The position numbers and the translations under genes are program-made. Below are positions 11,286-21,657 of a stretch of DNA of 64,000 bases, piece after piece; the first letter of the stretch is position 1; the number at the start of each line of letters is the position of its first letter. The stretch comes from Pedinophyceae sp. YPF-701 (taxonomy: Eukaryota; Chlorophyta; Pedinophyceae), in assembly GCA_916048055.1 (NCBI GenBank), contig CAJZHL010000012.1, positions 496,001 to 560,000 of the forward strand. Reading direction: 5' to 3'. The notes below the pieces were generated by a model, which was not told where the DNA came from, did not search any database, and saw nothing but the letters and a program-made list of their open reading frames with translations.

Positions 11286-12131
11286 CGGCGCCGCGGGCCC
11301 GCGGGCGCGCCGCGCGCCGGGCGCGGGCGGCAGCGGCGGAGGCGGCTGAGCAACGGTGCATGCGAGTGCGTGCGAGTGTGCGTGTGCGGCCTAGGCGTGT
11401 GGTCGCGGTCCGCGACGCGGGTGACGGTGCGGCCGCGGGAGGCTGTGTTGGTGCGCGCATCGGCGGTGGGTGCGGTCCGCGGCGGGCTGCTGTGACAGGT
11501 TGGCAAATGTTGGTGTACAAATGTTGCTCGCTGGTGCTGGCCGTGCTTGCGTTGGAAGCGCTTCGAACGATGCGGTGCGCGGCTGCGCGTGCGCTGGTTG
11601 CGGTCGGGGGGTGGGCCGCGCGGCGGGTGGCGTGCGGCCGGGTGATGGAGTGGCTTCGAGCAAGAGGCCACTGGCAGTCGGTCTTTCTTGATTGTTGCGT
11701 CCGCCCCGGACCAGGTCAGGCATGGTGCCTCTTGCCCTCGTTGTGGCCGGTTCCCGGCCTGCCACAGCACTGCTGCGGGTCGCCGGTGTCGGACCGCGAC
11801 GAGCGCACCGTTGAGCGGCTCGAGAAGCCACGAATTAGCCCACGGCACGCACCGGGCAGCAGGACCACTGCTCTCAGGGCACTTCTGCCCCACTGCGGAA
11901 GCCATATTCTCTTAATTGCAGGAAACGCTGCATCTCGACGAATATGCAAAAGCATACTATCGTGCACGCGTAGATTCAGCATCGTTGAGGGACGGTGGCG
12001 CCCCTAGGGGCCGCAAACATGCATCAGTAGCAGGCCTGTCGCGGTCCTCGGCCACCGGCGTCGAAGCGCCTGAGCGGCAGCGAGCCCACACGTCCGTCGT
12101 CGTGTAGAGAGTCGAACTGGCACCTGCTGGC
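11286..12131. other. Intergenic spacer, no gene seen
   Basis: About 0.85 kb contains the SOUL 3' end and the leader of the coiled-coil gene. It is locally less GC-rich around 11890-11980. No domain or RNA was recognised on either strand. Confidence 0.5.
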
Positions 12132-15100
12132 ATGCCTCGGGGCGGCAGCGAGGGCGTTCGGGACGCCCCAGCGCTGGTGGTGGTGGCCGGCGATGGCCTT
12201 GGAGGGCACGCGAGCAGCCAGGCGGTCGCGCACGACGTGAACGCTCGCACGCGAAGGCCCGGCGTGCACGTGCGCGCGCCGGCCGCGACGGCGGTCGAGG
12301 TCGGCGTCGCACGCGTCGACGGAAGCGGTCCGGCCCAGGCCAACAACTCAGTCTCCTTCCCGCGAAAGGGCCTCTACCGGTTCGCGAGCCAGCTCTGGCG
12401 CACCCCGCGAAAGGTCATATCAGCGGTGAGCCGCCCGGCGCGTCCACGGCGCAAAACCCCCCCCGACGACCCCGCAACGCGCCTCGTCGTCGTCCTGCGT
12501 TATCAGCAGCAAGTGCCGCTCGCACGACGCGTGCGCGAGATCCCGCGGCGTTTCGCGGGAGAGGGTGATGCCTTGTGTCATGCCTGACGCGCTCCTTTGC
12601 TGGACGTCCGCGCAGATCGACCACTCCGCCCTCCCGGAGACGACGCCGGAGCGCATCCCGCTTGCCCAGCGTCTCGGGTTCGGCCTGCGCTCTCCGAGCA
12701 AGCGAGCGCCGCGGGAGCACGCTCCTCCGGCGAGCCTCGGCTCCCCGTGGGGGTCCCAGCGGCACATCGCGGTCAAGGCGCCCAGCGCGAAGGAGGCAGA
12801 GGCGTCGACGATGATGATAGGAAACACCTGCGAGCCCGCAGCGCGCCCCGCGCCCGCTCCGCGGCCCCGGACGCGCCAGACAGAGCGCGCCAGCGCGCAG
12901 CCGAGCCGCGGATCCTCGACCCAGGACGCGTCCACGCGGCCAGCGTCGTCGGTGAGCATCGCGGCGCAGCTGCCGCTAGTGCCCGCCGCAAGCACGCGCA
13001 GCAAGGACGCCGGCGCCGTCGAGGCAGCCTTGCCAGAGACCGCCGCGTGGCCCCCTGCGGCCGGACGGGGCGCGTACTGCCGGGCCTCGCATCCGCCGCC
13101 CGGGCCAAGACGACCCGCTGTGTCTTCGCGCGACGCGAGGCCACCGGCTGCGAGTCCTGCGCCGTCAGCGACCGATGACGGACGCGGCGAAGAAGCACCT
13201 GTCCAGCCCCAGCGGCAATACACCCCCTCGAACTACCAAGACACCCCCGCGTGCGACGGAGCATCCACAGCAGCGTCGGCTCCTCAGCCCGAGGCTGCCG
13301 GCGCGCCGGCGCCGGAGCCTGCGCGCGTCGCTGGGCGGGACGAAGCAGACTCAGCGTGCGACTCCGCAGAACCAGCCCCGGCCGACGTCGGGGGCAGCGA
13401 GCCCGACGCAATCACACATCGGGACAACACACCCCCCAGCGCGGAAGCCAGCGGCTTCGGGACGCCCGTGAGCCGTCGGTCTGTGGCTGAGAAGTCCAGC
13501 GAGGCGGGCGAGCAGCAGCAGGCGACGGCCCCCGCGACACCACGCCCTCAAAGCCAGCCCCGCTACGATTCAGCAACTCCCCGGGCGGACCCGATGCCGG
13601 AGGCCCCCGTCGCCCGGCCTGAGTACGACAAGCTGCGCTACGACGACGGCGACGCGTCTGACGCCGCGGGGTCCCGCAGCGACAGCCCCACGGAGCTCCC
13701 CCAGTTACAGCCCGCGGGGGAGTCCCCGAGGCCCGCGGGGGGGTCTTCCGGGGACGACACGCGCGACAGCGACGACGACAGCGGCGCGGACGAGGAGGAG
13801 GACGGGTGCTGGACCGCATCGACGGCTGCGGGGCGGCCCCGCAGCGCCGCGGCGGCCCGCGCTGTTGCCGCGCAACAGGACGCCTCCCCGGGCGCGGGCG
13901 TGCCGAACTGGGTCCGCGAACGCCACCGGCTGCTGTCGCGCGAGTCGCAGCGCGCGCTGATCGGCCCGCGCTCGGCCGCGCGGATGCAGCACGCCCTCCA
14001 CGCCAGCTTAGTTCTGGGACCCACGCAACGCGACGTCGACGAAATGGACGCCGAAAACGAAAGGTCCGAGGCGGTCGACGTCCGCGCGAGCCTTCCGGAC
14101 GCGAGCGGCGGCGACGGCGCGGAGTCGGGCCCGCAGACGGCGGAAGACGGCCGATTCCAACTGACGTCAATGCTGGTGGCGAAAGGCGGCGACCTGGGGC
14201 CGGGGCTGTGCGCGGTTGGCACGAAGCTGTCGCTCCAGGCGACGCCGGTTGCGCCGATGCGGCCAGGGCCGGTCGTGCGGCCGCCGTTTGGCGCGGCGAC
14301 GGCGCCTGCGAAGCCAGCGCGACGCCTGGTGACGCCCGCGCAGGCGAGCGAGGCGCGCGACGGCGAGGAGGCGGGCGACGGCACCCCGCGGCGGAAGCCG
14401 AGCGTGCCGCGGTTTCCGTCGCGGCCGCGCGCGAAGCGCCAGCTGTCGTTCCCGCTCGCCGCGACGATTGGCGCGACTCCCCGGGAGGTGTCCAAACCTG
14501 ACGTGGACGGCCCGATGACGGCCCGGATGCGCGTCATGGCGCGGAAGATGGAGCTCGAGCGCGAGCGGGAGGAGATGCGGGAGGAGGAGGAGCGGCAGCG
14601 GCAGGAGAGGTGCCGCGAGGATCCGGAGGAGGGCGCACGGAGAGCCAGAGAGCGGCTCCTGGAACGGGCGCGCGAGGCGGAGAGGGTGCGCCGCCCGCCG
14701 GCCGCTCCGGTCTCGCTCGGCATGTCTCGCGTGTACTTCGAGGTCGCTGGACCTCGAATATCGCTGCCAGACGGGGTGTATTGCACGCGTGCTGATCCTT
14801 CGAAATTCGCCGATGGTGCCCGCAGATACGGCGCGCGACGGAGAACGGGTTCGGGAGCTGCCGTGCGGAGCGGCAGCTGGACCCCGAGGAGGAGCGCAGG
14901 AAGGCGCAGCAGCGCGTGATTGACCGGCAGCGCCGCGAGAGGCTGGAGGCGCAGGCGGCGCAGGCCGAGGTGATGCAGCGGCGGGACGCGGCGCTGCAGT
15001 GGCGCTCGAGCATCCAGGAGAAGCGCGAGAGGCACAGGGTGGAGATTTACGCGCTGAACGCGCTCCTGCGGATGTCGGAGGAGAGGCGCGTGCAGGCGCT

Positions 15101-15167
15101 GCTGGCGGCGCAGGAGGACGAGGACGACTCGAGCGTGGACGGATACGCGATCGAGCACGCGGTGTAG
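12132..15167 (+). CDS. Large disordered protein with C-terminal coiled coil, family unknown
   Basis: Not recognised. Three exons join in phase 0: 12132-12413, 12616-14685 and 14826-15167, giving about 897 residues. The exon 1/2 junction reads smoothly as FASQLWRTPRK then IDHSALPETTPERIPLAQR, so this N-terminal segment may be a conserved motif. Most of the protein is low-complexity (proline, serine, alanine, acidic), consistent with disorder. The last ~230 residues are strongly charged and helical: MARKMELEREREEMREEEE, then DPEEERRKAQQRVIDRQRR and LQWRSSIQEKRERHRVEIY, typical of a long coiled coil. The C-terminus is acidic (EDEDDSSVDGYAIEHAV). A cytoskeletal or ciliary scaffold would fit, but nothing in the sequence proves it. 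The start ATG and the last donor (14686) are my choices; nearby alternatives exist. Confidence 0.65.
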
Positions 15168-15346
15168 CAGCGCGGAACCGTTTTGTACTGGGCGTCCAGC
15201 CCGGCTCTTGACTACTAGAAGTTGTTATATCTCACAAGGAGTCGCCGCTGGGAGCGCTCAAGGCGGTGGACCGAGCGCTGCGACGGTCGCGCAGCGTGCG
15301 GCCCCGCCCGGGACTACCGGCCTGTTTGCGCGCGTCCTGAGTCAGC

Positions 15347-16869
15347 CTAGGCCACGCGCTCGCACTCGAGCAGGCGTGAGAAGTAGAAGCTGGTCGCGGT
15401 CATCTCCCTGCGCGTGACCTTGAACCCGGCCTTCTTGAGCGACTCCTCGACGTCCGCCTCGGCGTGCAGGTACGCGCGCGTCGCCTGCAAAACAACAGAA
15501 GAACAAGAAACACACGTCAACGACACAACAAAGCAACGATGGTACGAACGGGAACCACGTCGTTTGCTTGCTTGTCCTCGCAGCAGGGGCAAGTGCGCGC
15601 GATCTCGCGGGGCGGGTTGCACGGGTTCAGGAGCCCCGTGGCGCCGGAAGAGCCCGAACCGCGACTAGAAGGGGGCTGCGCGTGGCAGTTCGTCTCACCT
15701 TGGACGGGCCCGGGAAGAGCTCGCCGATGCGCTTGAGCACCGAGTAGTACGGGGTCTTCGGCGCGAACGAGAGGATGAGCTTCTTGTCCGCGAGCGACGC
15801 CAGGTGCGACACCATGGCGTCCGCCTTGTCCTGGGGGTAGTGGATCATCACGTCCAGGCACGTGACCACGTCGTACTTCCCGCTCACGCTCTCCAGGTCC
15901 GACGTGTCGAACTTGGGCGCCTCGGACGGCAGCTTGCTCGCCGACTTCGCCGCCTCCTCGTACCGCTTCGCCGCTTCGCCCGCCATGGCCGAGGAAATGT
16001 CCGAGGCCGACACCAGGGCGCCGCGCAGGGCCAGCGGGATCGCGAGCGACCCCGTCCCGCAGCCGCAGTCCGCGACGGTCTGCCCCTCGACGTCGCTGAG
16101 CCACCCGAGCGTCTTCTCGACCGTCTGCGCGTGTCCCTCGCGAATGTCCCTCTGCACCTTGTTCACGTCGTCCGTCTCGCCGTAAATCTTCCTCCAGCGC
16201 TCGAAGCCCGCCGTGTTGAAGTAGTTCTTCACCGACTCCATCTCGTCGCCGCCCGTGGTCTGCGAACGAAGCCGGAACGACGCCGCGCCGTGGGCCCGAA
16301 GCCCTAGATAGCTCACCACAGGGCACGCCGATCGCGCGGGGCCCCGTCCGCGGCGTGGACCCGTCCGGACGGAGCGGCTCGCCCATGTATGTGGCTACGC
16401 GAAGCGCGTGCCTGCGCAGGCGTGTTCGCTCGCACGGAGCCACGCCGCCCGTGGATGTCGCTGGGGCAAGAAATGGATTTCAGAGGCGCCGCACGGGGGC
16501 CAGGATGGCCGGAGCAATCGCGGCGCGACGCGCCCGGGCTTCCGAGGTGGGTTCACGTACCTGGGCCATGGCGTCGCGGCGCCTCTGCGGGTCCGTGCTC
16601 ACCAGGATGGCAGCCAGCCCCGCCACGGCGCCAGTGGCGCCGACCGCTGCGCCGGCCTCGCCGAGGGCGGTACCGTCCGCGACGGCGCTGACGGTCTCGG
16701 CAGCGGCCGCGGGCAGAGCGGCGGCGAGCGTCGCGGCCGCGGCGGCGGCGGCCGCAGAGACGACCTTCACAGGCTCGGACTGGGGAGCTGCTCGGCAGGC
16801 CACGGCCCGGCGCTGCGCCGCGACGGCCTTGGGAGCGCACCGGGGCGCCTGGACCGACGAAAGCTGCAT
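15347..16869 (-). CDS. CHLM: Magnesium-protoporphyrin IX methyltransferase
   Basis: Plastid enzyme that transfers a methyl group from S-adenosylmethionine to Mg-protoporphyrin IX, an early committed step of chlorophyll synthesis. Three exons join exactly in phase (16561-16869, 15699-16259, 15347-15484) for 335 residues. Exon 1 begins MQLSSVQAPRCAPKAVAAQR, a transit peptide, then an alanine-rich hydrophobic stretch. It ends VSTDPQRRRDAMAQ, the segment that precedes the catalytic domain in plant CHLM. Exon 2 has the CHLM signature VKNYFNTAGFERWRKIYGET, SAM motif I ADCGCGTGSLAIP, VSASDISSAM, CLDVMIHYPQDKADAM and ILSFAPKTPYYSVLKRIGEL. Exon 3 ends ATSFYFSRLLECERVA. It agrees with plant CHLM throughout. 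It lies downstream of a second methyltransferase on the same strand. Confidence 0.96.
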
Positions 16870-17257
16870 TTTCGCTGCGACGGATTCGAGGCTCAGCCTG
16901 GAGCGCGCGCCGAAGAGTCCGATATTCCCCCGAGGTGGTCGAAGCGGTCGCGGGCGCCGAGGGGTGAGCTTGCGAGGAGCAAAAGTGACTCTCACTGCAG
17001 TTGAGTATCCAACGACCCTGCGACGCCGAGGATTACACGCGGCAGCCCGCCAACGAGCCCCGGCGAGAGTCCCCCTCACCAGTACGATCCACCCCCGCAA
17101 CAGAGCCCCCCTCCCCCCCAAGCCACCCCTCGCCGCGCGCTCCGCCAACGTCCCGACGCGCTCGCCGCACCGCACCCCGCCGCGGCACCCTTCGCCCCCC
17201 GCACACCGCCCCCTGCCCAGCAATGGGGTGAAATCACAGCGGCAACCCGACCCGCGC
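16870..17257. promoter_or_regulatory. Spacer and CHLM promoter region
   Basis: The 388 bases between the lumenal methyltransferase stop and the CHLM start should hold the CHLM promoter. The plus strand is C-rich around 17090-17220. No specific light-responsive box could be identified with confidence. Confidence 0.45.
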
Positions 17258-18109
17258 TCACCGCGTCCCCTCGATCACCTCGACCGTCCCGCCCGACGCC
17301 CCGCGCACCGACACCACGCGCAGCCCCGCGTCCCGCATCAGCGCCCGCACGTCCTGGTTCCACACGCACCCCTTCGACATGGCCGCCACCGGCGCCGCGG
17401 TCAAGTCCTGGTACCACGCCAGCACCGGGTTGCTCGACGCGCGCACGTGCTCCGCGAGCAGCACGCGCCCCCCCGGCCGCACGACGCGCGCCATCTCCCG
17501 GACAGCGGCCGCCGGGTCCGGAAACACGCACATCGAGAACGTGTCGACGACCGAGTCGAAGCTCGCGTCCTCGAACGGCAGCTGCGCGACGTCCGCCTGC
17601 ACGAACCGCACCGCGGGTCCGGACGCGTCCCCCGCGGCGCCCTGCAGCGCGGCCCCAAACTTCATGTTCTGTGCCCGGGCGCGGGCCTCCGCGAGCATGC
17701 CGGAGCTGATGTCGACGCCCGTGAAGCTGCGGAGGTTGCGGAGCGAGCCGGCGGCCTGGTACGCGGGGAGGTTGAGGCCCGTGCCGACCCCGCATTCTAG
17801 GACGTCGCCAGTGGCGCGCGACAGGAGGGCTTCGCGGAGGTCGGGGAAGCCGAAGAAGTCGGCCGGCGCGCCGCCGTCGAGCGCGTCGTACTGTTTCGCG
17901 TACGTGTCGTATTGCTGCTGGAGCGTCAGGGCTTGTCCGGTGGGCCGGGGCGCGTCGACGGCTTGGGCTGGGCCCAGGGAGGAGAGAGCGCCCGCCAGCG
18001 TCGCGGCGCCCGACGACAGGACGACGCGGCGGAGCGCCGGCGCTTGGCGCTTATCTTGGCATGCGCTTGCGCGCGTTTGAGCGGCGCTCCGCGCCGCGGT
18101 CGCCACCAT
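17258..18109 (-). CDS. SAM-dependent methyltransferase with probable thylakoid-lumen targeting
   Basis: Single-exon, 283-residue class I methyltransferase of the UbiE/METTL7-like (Methyltransf_11) type. The substrate is unknown. SAM-binding motifs are visible: VLECGVGTGLNLPAY (motif I), FTGVDISSGMLAEARARA (acidic loop), VQADVAQLPFEDASFDSVV and MARVVRPGGRVLLAEHVRAS. The N-terminus looks bipartite. An alanine/arginine-rich, acid-poor segment of about 26 residues is followed by twin arginines (R27-R28), a hydrophobic stretch, and AQA at residues 48-50 just before VDA. This is the layout of a Tat-dependent thylakoid-lumen presequence. Targeting is inference; the fold is not in doubt. It lies upstream of CHLM on the same strand and is divergent from the ammonium transporter, so a link to pigment or quinone chemistry is possible but untested. 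Confidence 0.88.
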   Translation of the reverse strand: MVATAARSAAQTRASACQDKRQAPALRRVVLSSGAATLAGALSSLGPAQAVDAPRPTGQALTLQQQYDTYAKQYDALDGGAPADFFGFPDLREALLSRATGDVLECGVGTGLNLPAYQAAGSLRNLRSFTGVDISSGMLAEARARAQNMKFGAALQGAAGDASGPAVRFVQADVAQLPFEDASFDSVVDTFSMCVFPDPAAAVREMARVVRPGGRVLLAEHVRASSNPVLAWYQDLTAAPVAAMSKGCVWNQDVRALMRDAGLRVVSVRGASGGTVEVIEGTR

Positions 18110-19009
18110 AGGCCGTGCTATCTACCAGGGGGAGAGCGAAGCCCTGCGACACATCGTGGACGTTGAAAGGTGAGGAATCGACGCAGCGGTGCGCTCGTTC
18201 TCGCTATCTCCTCGTGCGCGGAGCAGCGTGGCTCGTACGCGCGTAATTCACGGCGCGGAGCGGGGACAAGGGGACTCCGTGGATGAAACGCGCGTGCGAG
18301 CGGGCGTGCCATGCATCTTGGACGCCCTTATACCGGCATGTGGTGTGTCAGATGAATGGTGATCGTCCTCGGGTGGGTTACCTGCCGACCTGAGACCGTT
18401 CAAGCTCTCCAAGGGTCTGTTCGTGGTGTCTGTCCCACTGTGCGGATCCAGTTGGGAGGTCCGGGCGCCTGTCCCGGAGGAACGGGTTGCTGAGGAGACA
18501 GGTGTGCTGTGCGTGCTGAGCGCGCGCGGTGCGTCCAACGATACGACGCAGGCGACCTTCTTGTTGCACGCCACCAAGGCCCCGTGTTGTGCGCCCGCGA
18601 AGGACGTTAAAAACGTAGTTCTCGACGTAATGGGTAGATGATGGCCATGGAGGGCGGTAATCGTTGAAATAGCGCCGCGCCTAGCTCACATAGCAGGATT
18701 GCGGGGGCCCTCAAGTCGTAGTGCTCAGAGGTGGAGACTCGCGAGGTCCGCCGCGTGCCCGCCATGAATTTGCCCGCGATGAACCGTCCTACACCTTGTT
18801 CTCCCTCGAGGATGCGCGGCGATGTCCGTCAGGCACGAATCGACGCTCATTTACAGTGTCACGTTTTTCGGCGGGGGACTCGACGGAGCGGCCCAATGCG
18901 CGGTCGATACAGGCCCGCACGGCGCGTCGATGCAGTCGGAGCATAGCTGTGCTTGACACGTCACCAGGCTGCCTCACCGGACGCATCAGCGACTCGGACG
19001 ACGAGCACC
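18110..19009. promoter_or_regulatory. Divergent promoter region (methyltransferase / ammonium transporter)
   Basis: The 900 bases lie between two divergently transcribed starts. Local GC is lower than in the flanking genes. No convincing protein or RNA gene was seen. Nitrogen-control sites would be expected for an ammonium transporter, but none can be named from the sequence. Confidence 0.45.
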
Positions 19010-21545
19010 ATGCAGGCTTCAGTGGCACCCAAGGTGAGCTCACTGCGCGCGCTCACACCCCCCATTTCTCTCATTTATGCGCCGATCAGCGTACCTGATA
19101 CTATCTCCGCGCGCTCGATTGTAGGAACGCTGCGGTTGCCCGCCGAAAGTGAGCGTGCCGCGCAAGGGCCTTGGCGCCGGGCAGCGTGTCGCGATGCCGG
19201 CGTCCTCGCGCAGCACCAGCGCCCTGACACCACAATGGCGCCTTGATATGTAGCACGGGTGTCTCCACGGCGACGCAGCGAACGTTCTGGGCCCTGCAGA
19301 CGACCTCCCGCCCGAATTCCCCCACACCAGTGCCTGCTGCCCTACGACCGCCGGTTGCGCCCCTTCCGACGGTCGGGCGCGTGCTTTTCGAGTGCGGCCT
19401 GAACGATATGCTATTGTCCTTGACATCGGACTCCGTATCTTCCCGCGCGGTGGAACACACTTGGGCCATCGGGGGGCCACGTTGCTGCGGTTTGATGGCC
19501 CGCCCGCGCGCCCGTCGACGCGAATATCACTGAATGTCCCCTCTGTTTCGAGACTCAATTCACGCAGGCGCAAGTGTCCGCCTCCATCCGCAACAATGCG
19601 GCCCGCGCGACGCCCGCCGCGGCCCTGAGGGTGCAGGCACCCGCGCTCACGGCTCGCCGCGGCGTCCCCCTGCGCCGCACCACCGCCGCCGCTGAGCGCC
19701 CGGCCGCCCCCGTGTCCGCCGCCCCGGCCGCCGAGGCGCCTCGCGCGGACCTCGCCCCCGCGGCCCCGAAGTCGAAGCTGCACGCCGTCGCCCGCGTCGC
19801 CATGATCGGCGCGTGCGTCACCGCGCTCTCGGCCGCCATCCCCGCCGCCGCGCGCGCGGCCACGACGGCTGCGCCGTCGGCCGCGAACCTCGTCGCGTCG
19901 ATCGCCGCGGAGGCGGCCGTCGCCAACGGCGCGGACACGGCGTGGGTGCTCACGTCGACCGCTCTGGTTCTCTTCATGACGCTCCCGGGCCTCGCGATCT
20001 TCTACGCGGGCCTCGTGAAGCAGAGGAACGCCATCTCGCTCCTGATGCAGACGTTCTCCATCGCGGTGAGTCCCCCATCACCCCCCTCAACCCTCCCGGC
20101 GCGCGATGCTCTCTCGGCGGCTGATGCTCCCTCGGGCGGCAGCTGCGCTCCCTGCCGCGCTCCCGTCCCCGCAACGCGACGCACGGACCACCCCCCCCCT
20201 CCACGCCAACGCAAGTCCCGCGCCCCGCCGACGCCCAACCGCGCCGCGCGTGCCCGCAGGCGGTCATGACGGTCCTGTGGACGGTGTGCGGGTACTCGCT
20301 GTCCTTCTCCGAGGTCGGCATGGTCGAGGGCAAGGTCGGCCTGCACTCGTTCATCGGCGGCCTCGACAAGTGCTTCTTCCGGGGCATCACCGAGCACTCC
20401 CTCACGGGCACCATCCCGGAGCTCCTCTGGGCCGCGTTCCAGATGACGTTCGCCATCATCACGCCCGCGCTCATGGTCGGCGCGTGGGCGGAGCGCATGA
20501 AGTACGCGCCCAAGATGATCTTTATTGTTCTGTGGTCGTTCCTGGTGTACTTCCCGGCCGCGCACTCGGTCTGGGGCGGGCCCGGCGCGTACTTCGCGGA
20601 CATGGGCGTCCTGGACTTCGCCGGCGGCATCGTCGTCCACGTGACGGCGGGCATCGGCGCGCTGCTGGCGTGCATCATGGTGGGGCCGCGCCGCGACAAC
20701 GCGATGAAGCCGCACAACCTGCCGCTGATGGCGATGGGCACGGGGATGCTCTGGGTCGGCTGGTACGGCTTCAACGCCGGCAGCGCGGTCACGGCCGGCG
20801 GCGCGGCGGCCATGGCGCTGCTCGTGACGCAGATCTCCGCCGCGACGGCGGCGTGCGTGTGGAGCGCGGTGGACTGGGTCACGGAGGGCAAGCCGTCCAT
20901 GCTCGGGCTCGGGACGGGCGCGATCGCGGGGCTCGCGTCGATCACGCCCGCCTCGGGCTTCGTGGGCCCCGTGGGCGCGCTCATCATCGGCGCCACGGCG
21001 GGCCTCGTGTGCCGCTTCTTCTCGTTCGAGATCAAGGAGAAGTTCGGCTACGATGACTCCCTCGACGGTGAGCCAGATCCGCGTCGTCCGCCGCTTCGAC
21101 GCCCAACACACTCTTTCAAAGACGCGCTCTCGAATCTCGTGCCAAGCACGGGGGCGCTGGTGGTACAGCGCGGCTCGCTTCGCAGAATGCCCGGTCTCAT
21201 TCGGTGCTCTCTCGTGCCCCTCGGCTGCGTGCAGTGTTCGGCGTGCACGGCGTGGGCGGCTTTGTCGGCACGCTGCTCGTGGGGTTCCTGTGCCACCCGA
21301 TGTTCGGTGGCAACCAGGTCGGCGTCAACATGCTACACCAGTTCGGCGTGCAGGCCTTCGCGGCGTTCAGCACGGCGGCGTACACGCTCGTCGCGTCGTA
21401 CGTGTGCCTGAAGATTGCCGGCGCGCTGTGCGGCGGCCTGCGCGCGACGGCCGAGGAGGAGGAGAGCGGCCTGGACTCGTCGATGCACGGCGAGGAGGCC
21501 TACTCCATCATGAGCATGGACGAGGACAAGCCCATGACTGCGTAA
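19010..21545 (+). CDS. AMT: Bacterial-type ammonium transporter (AmtB-like) with plastid-style presequence
   Basis: Amt/MEP/Rh-family ammonium channel. Four exons join in phase (19010-19033, 19568-20065, 20260-21067, 21235-21545) for 546 residues. The first exon encodes only MQASVAPK. Residues up to about 80 are rich in A, R, P and S. A hydrophobic stretch then ends in AAARA near residue 105, like a transit peptide followed by a cleavable signal. The channel body is AmtB-like: ALVLFMTLPGLAIFYAGLV, WAAFQMTFAIITPALM, LDFAGGIVVHVTAGIGALL (first pore His), WYGFNAGSAV (Phe gate and Ser) and FGVHGVGGFVGTLLVGF (second pore His). The C-terminus is acidic and serine-rich (SIMSMDEDKPMTA). It resembles bacterial AmtB more than plant AMT1 in its leader. 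Bacterial origin and plastid location are inferences. Confidence 0.93.
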
Positions 21546-21657
21546 ATACTATTGCGGGCAACGCGCTAGATCTGCGGCGCGAGCAATTGTGACTGCTCTG
21601 CGACGGGCCAGCGTCGCGGTGTCGAACGCGCTGGGTTCTTTGACGCTAGACCGCCCC

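Noticed and set aside
10934-11905. Minus-strand 323-codon open frame opposite the SOUL 3' end
   Set aside because: Overlaps a confident SOUL exon and has only low-complexity sequence.
13638-15158. 506-codon minus-strand open frame opposite the coiled-coil protein
   Set aside because: Shadow of the plus-strand heptad/charged codons; no recognisable motif.
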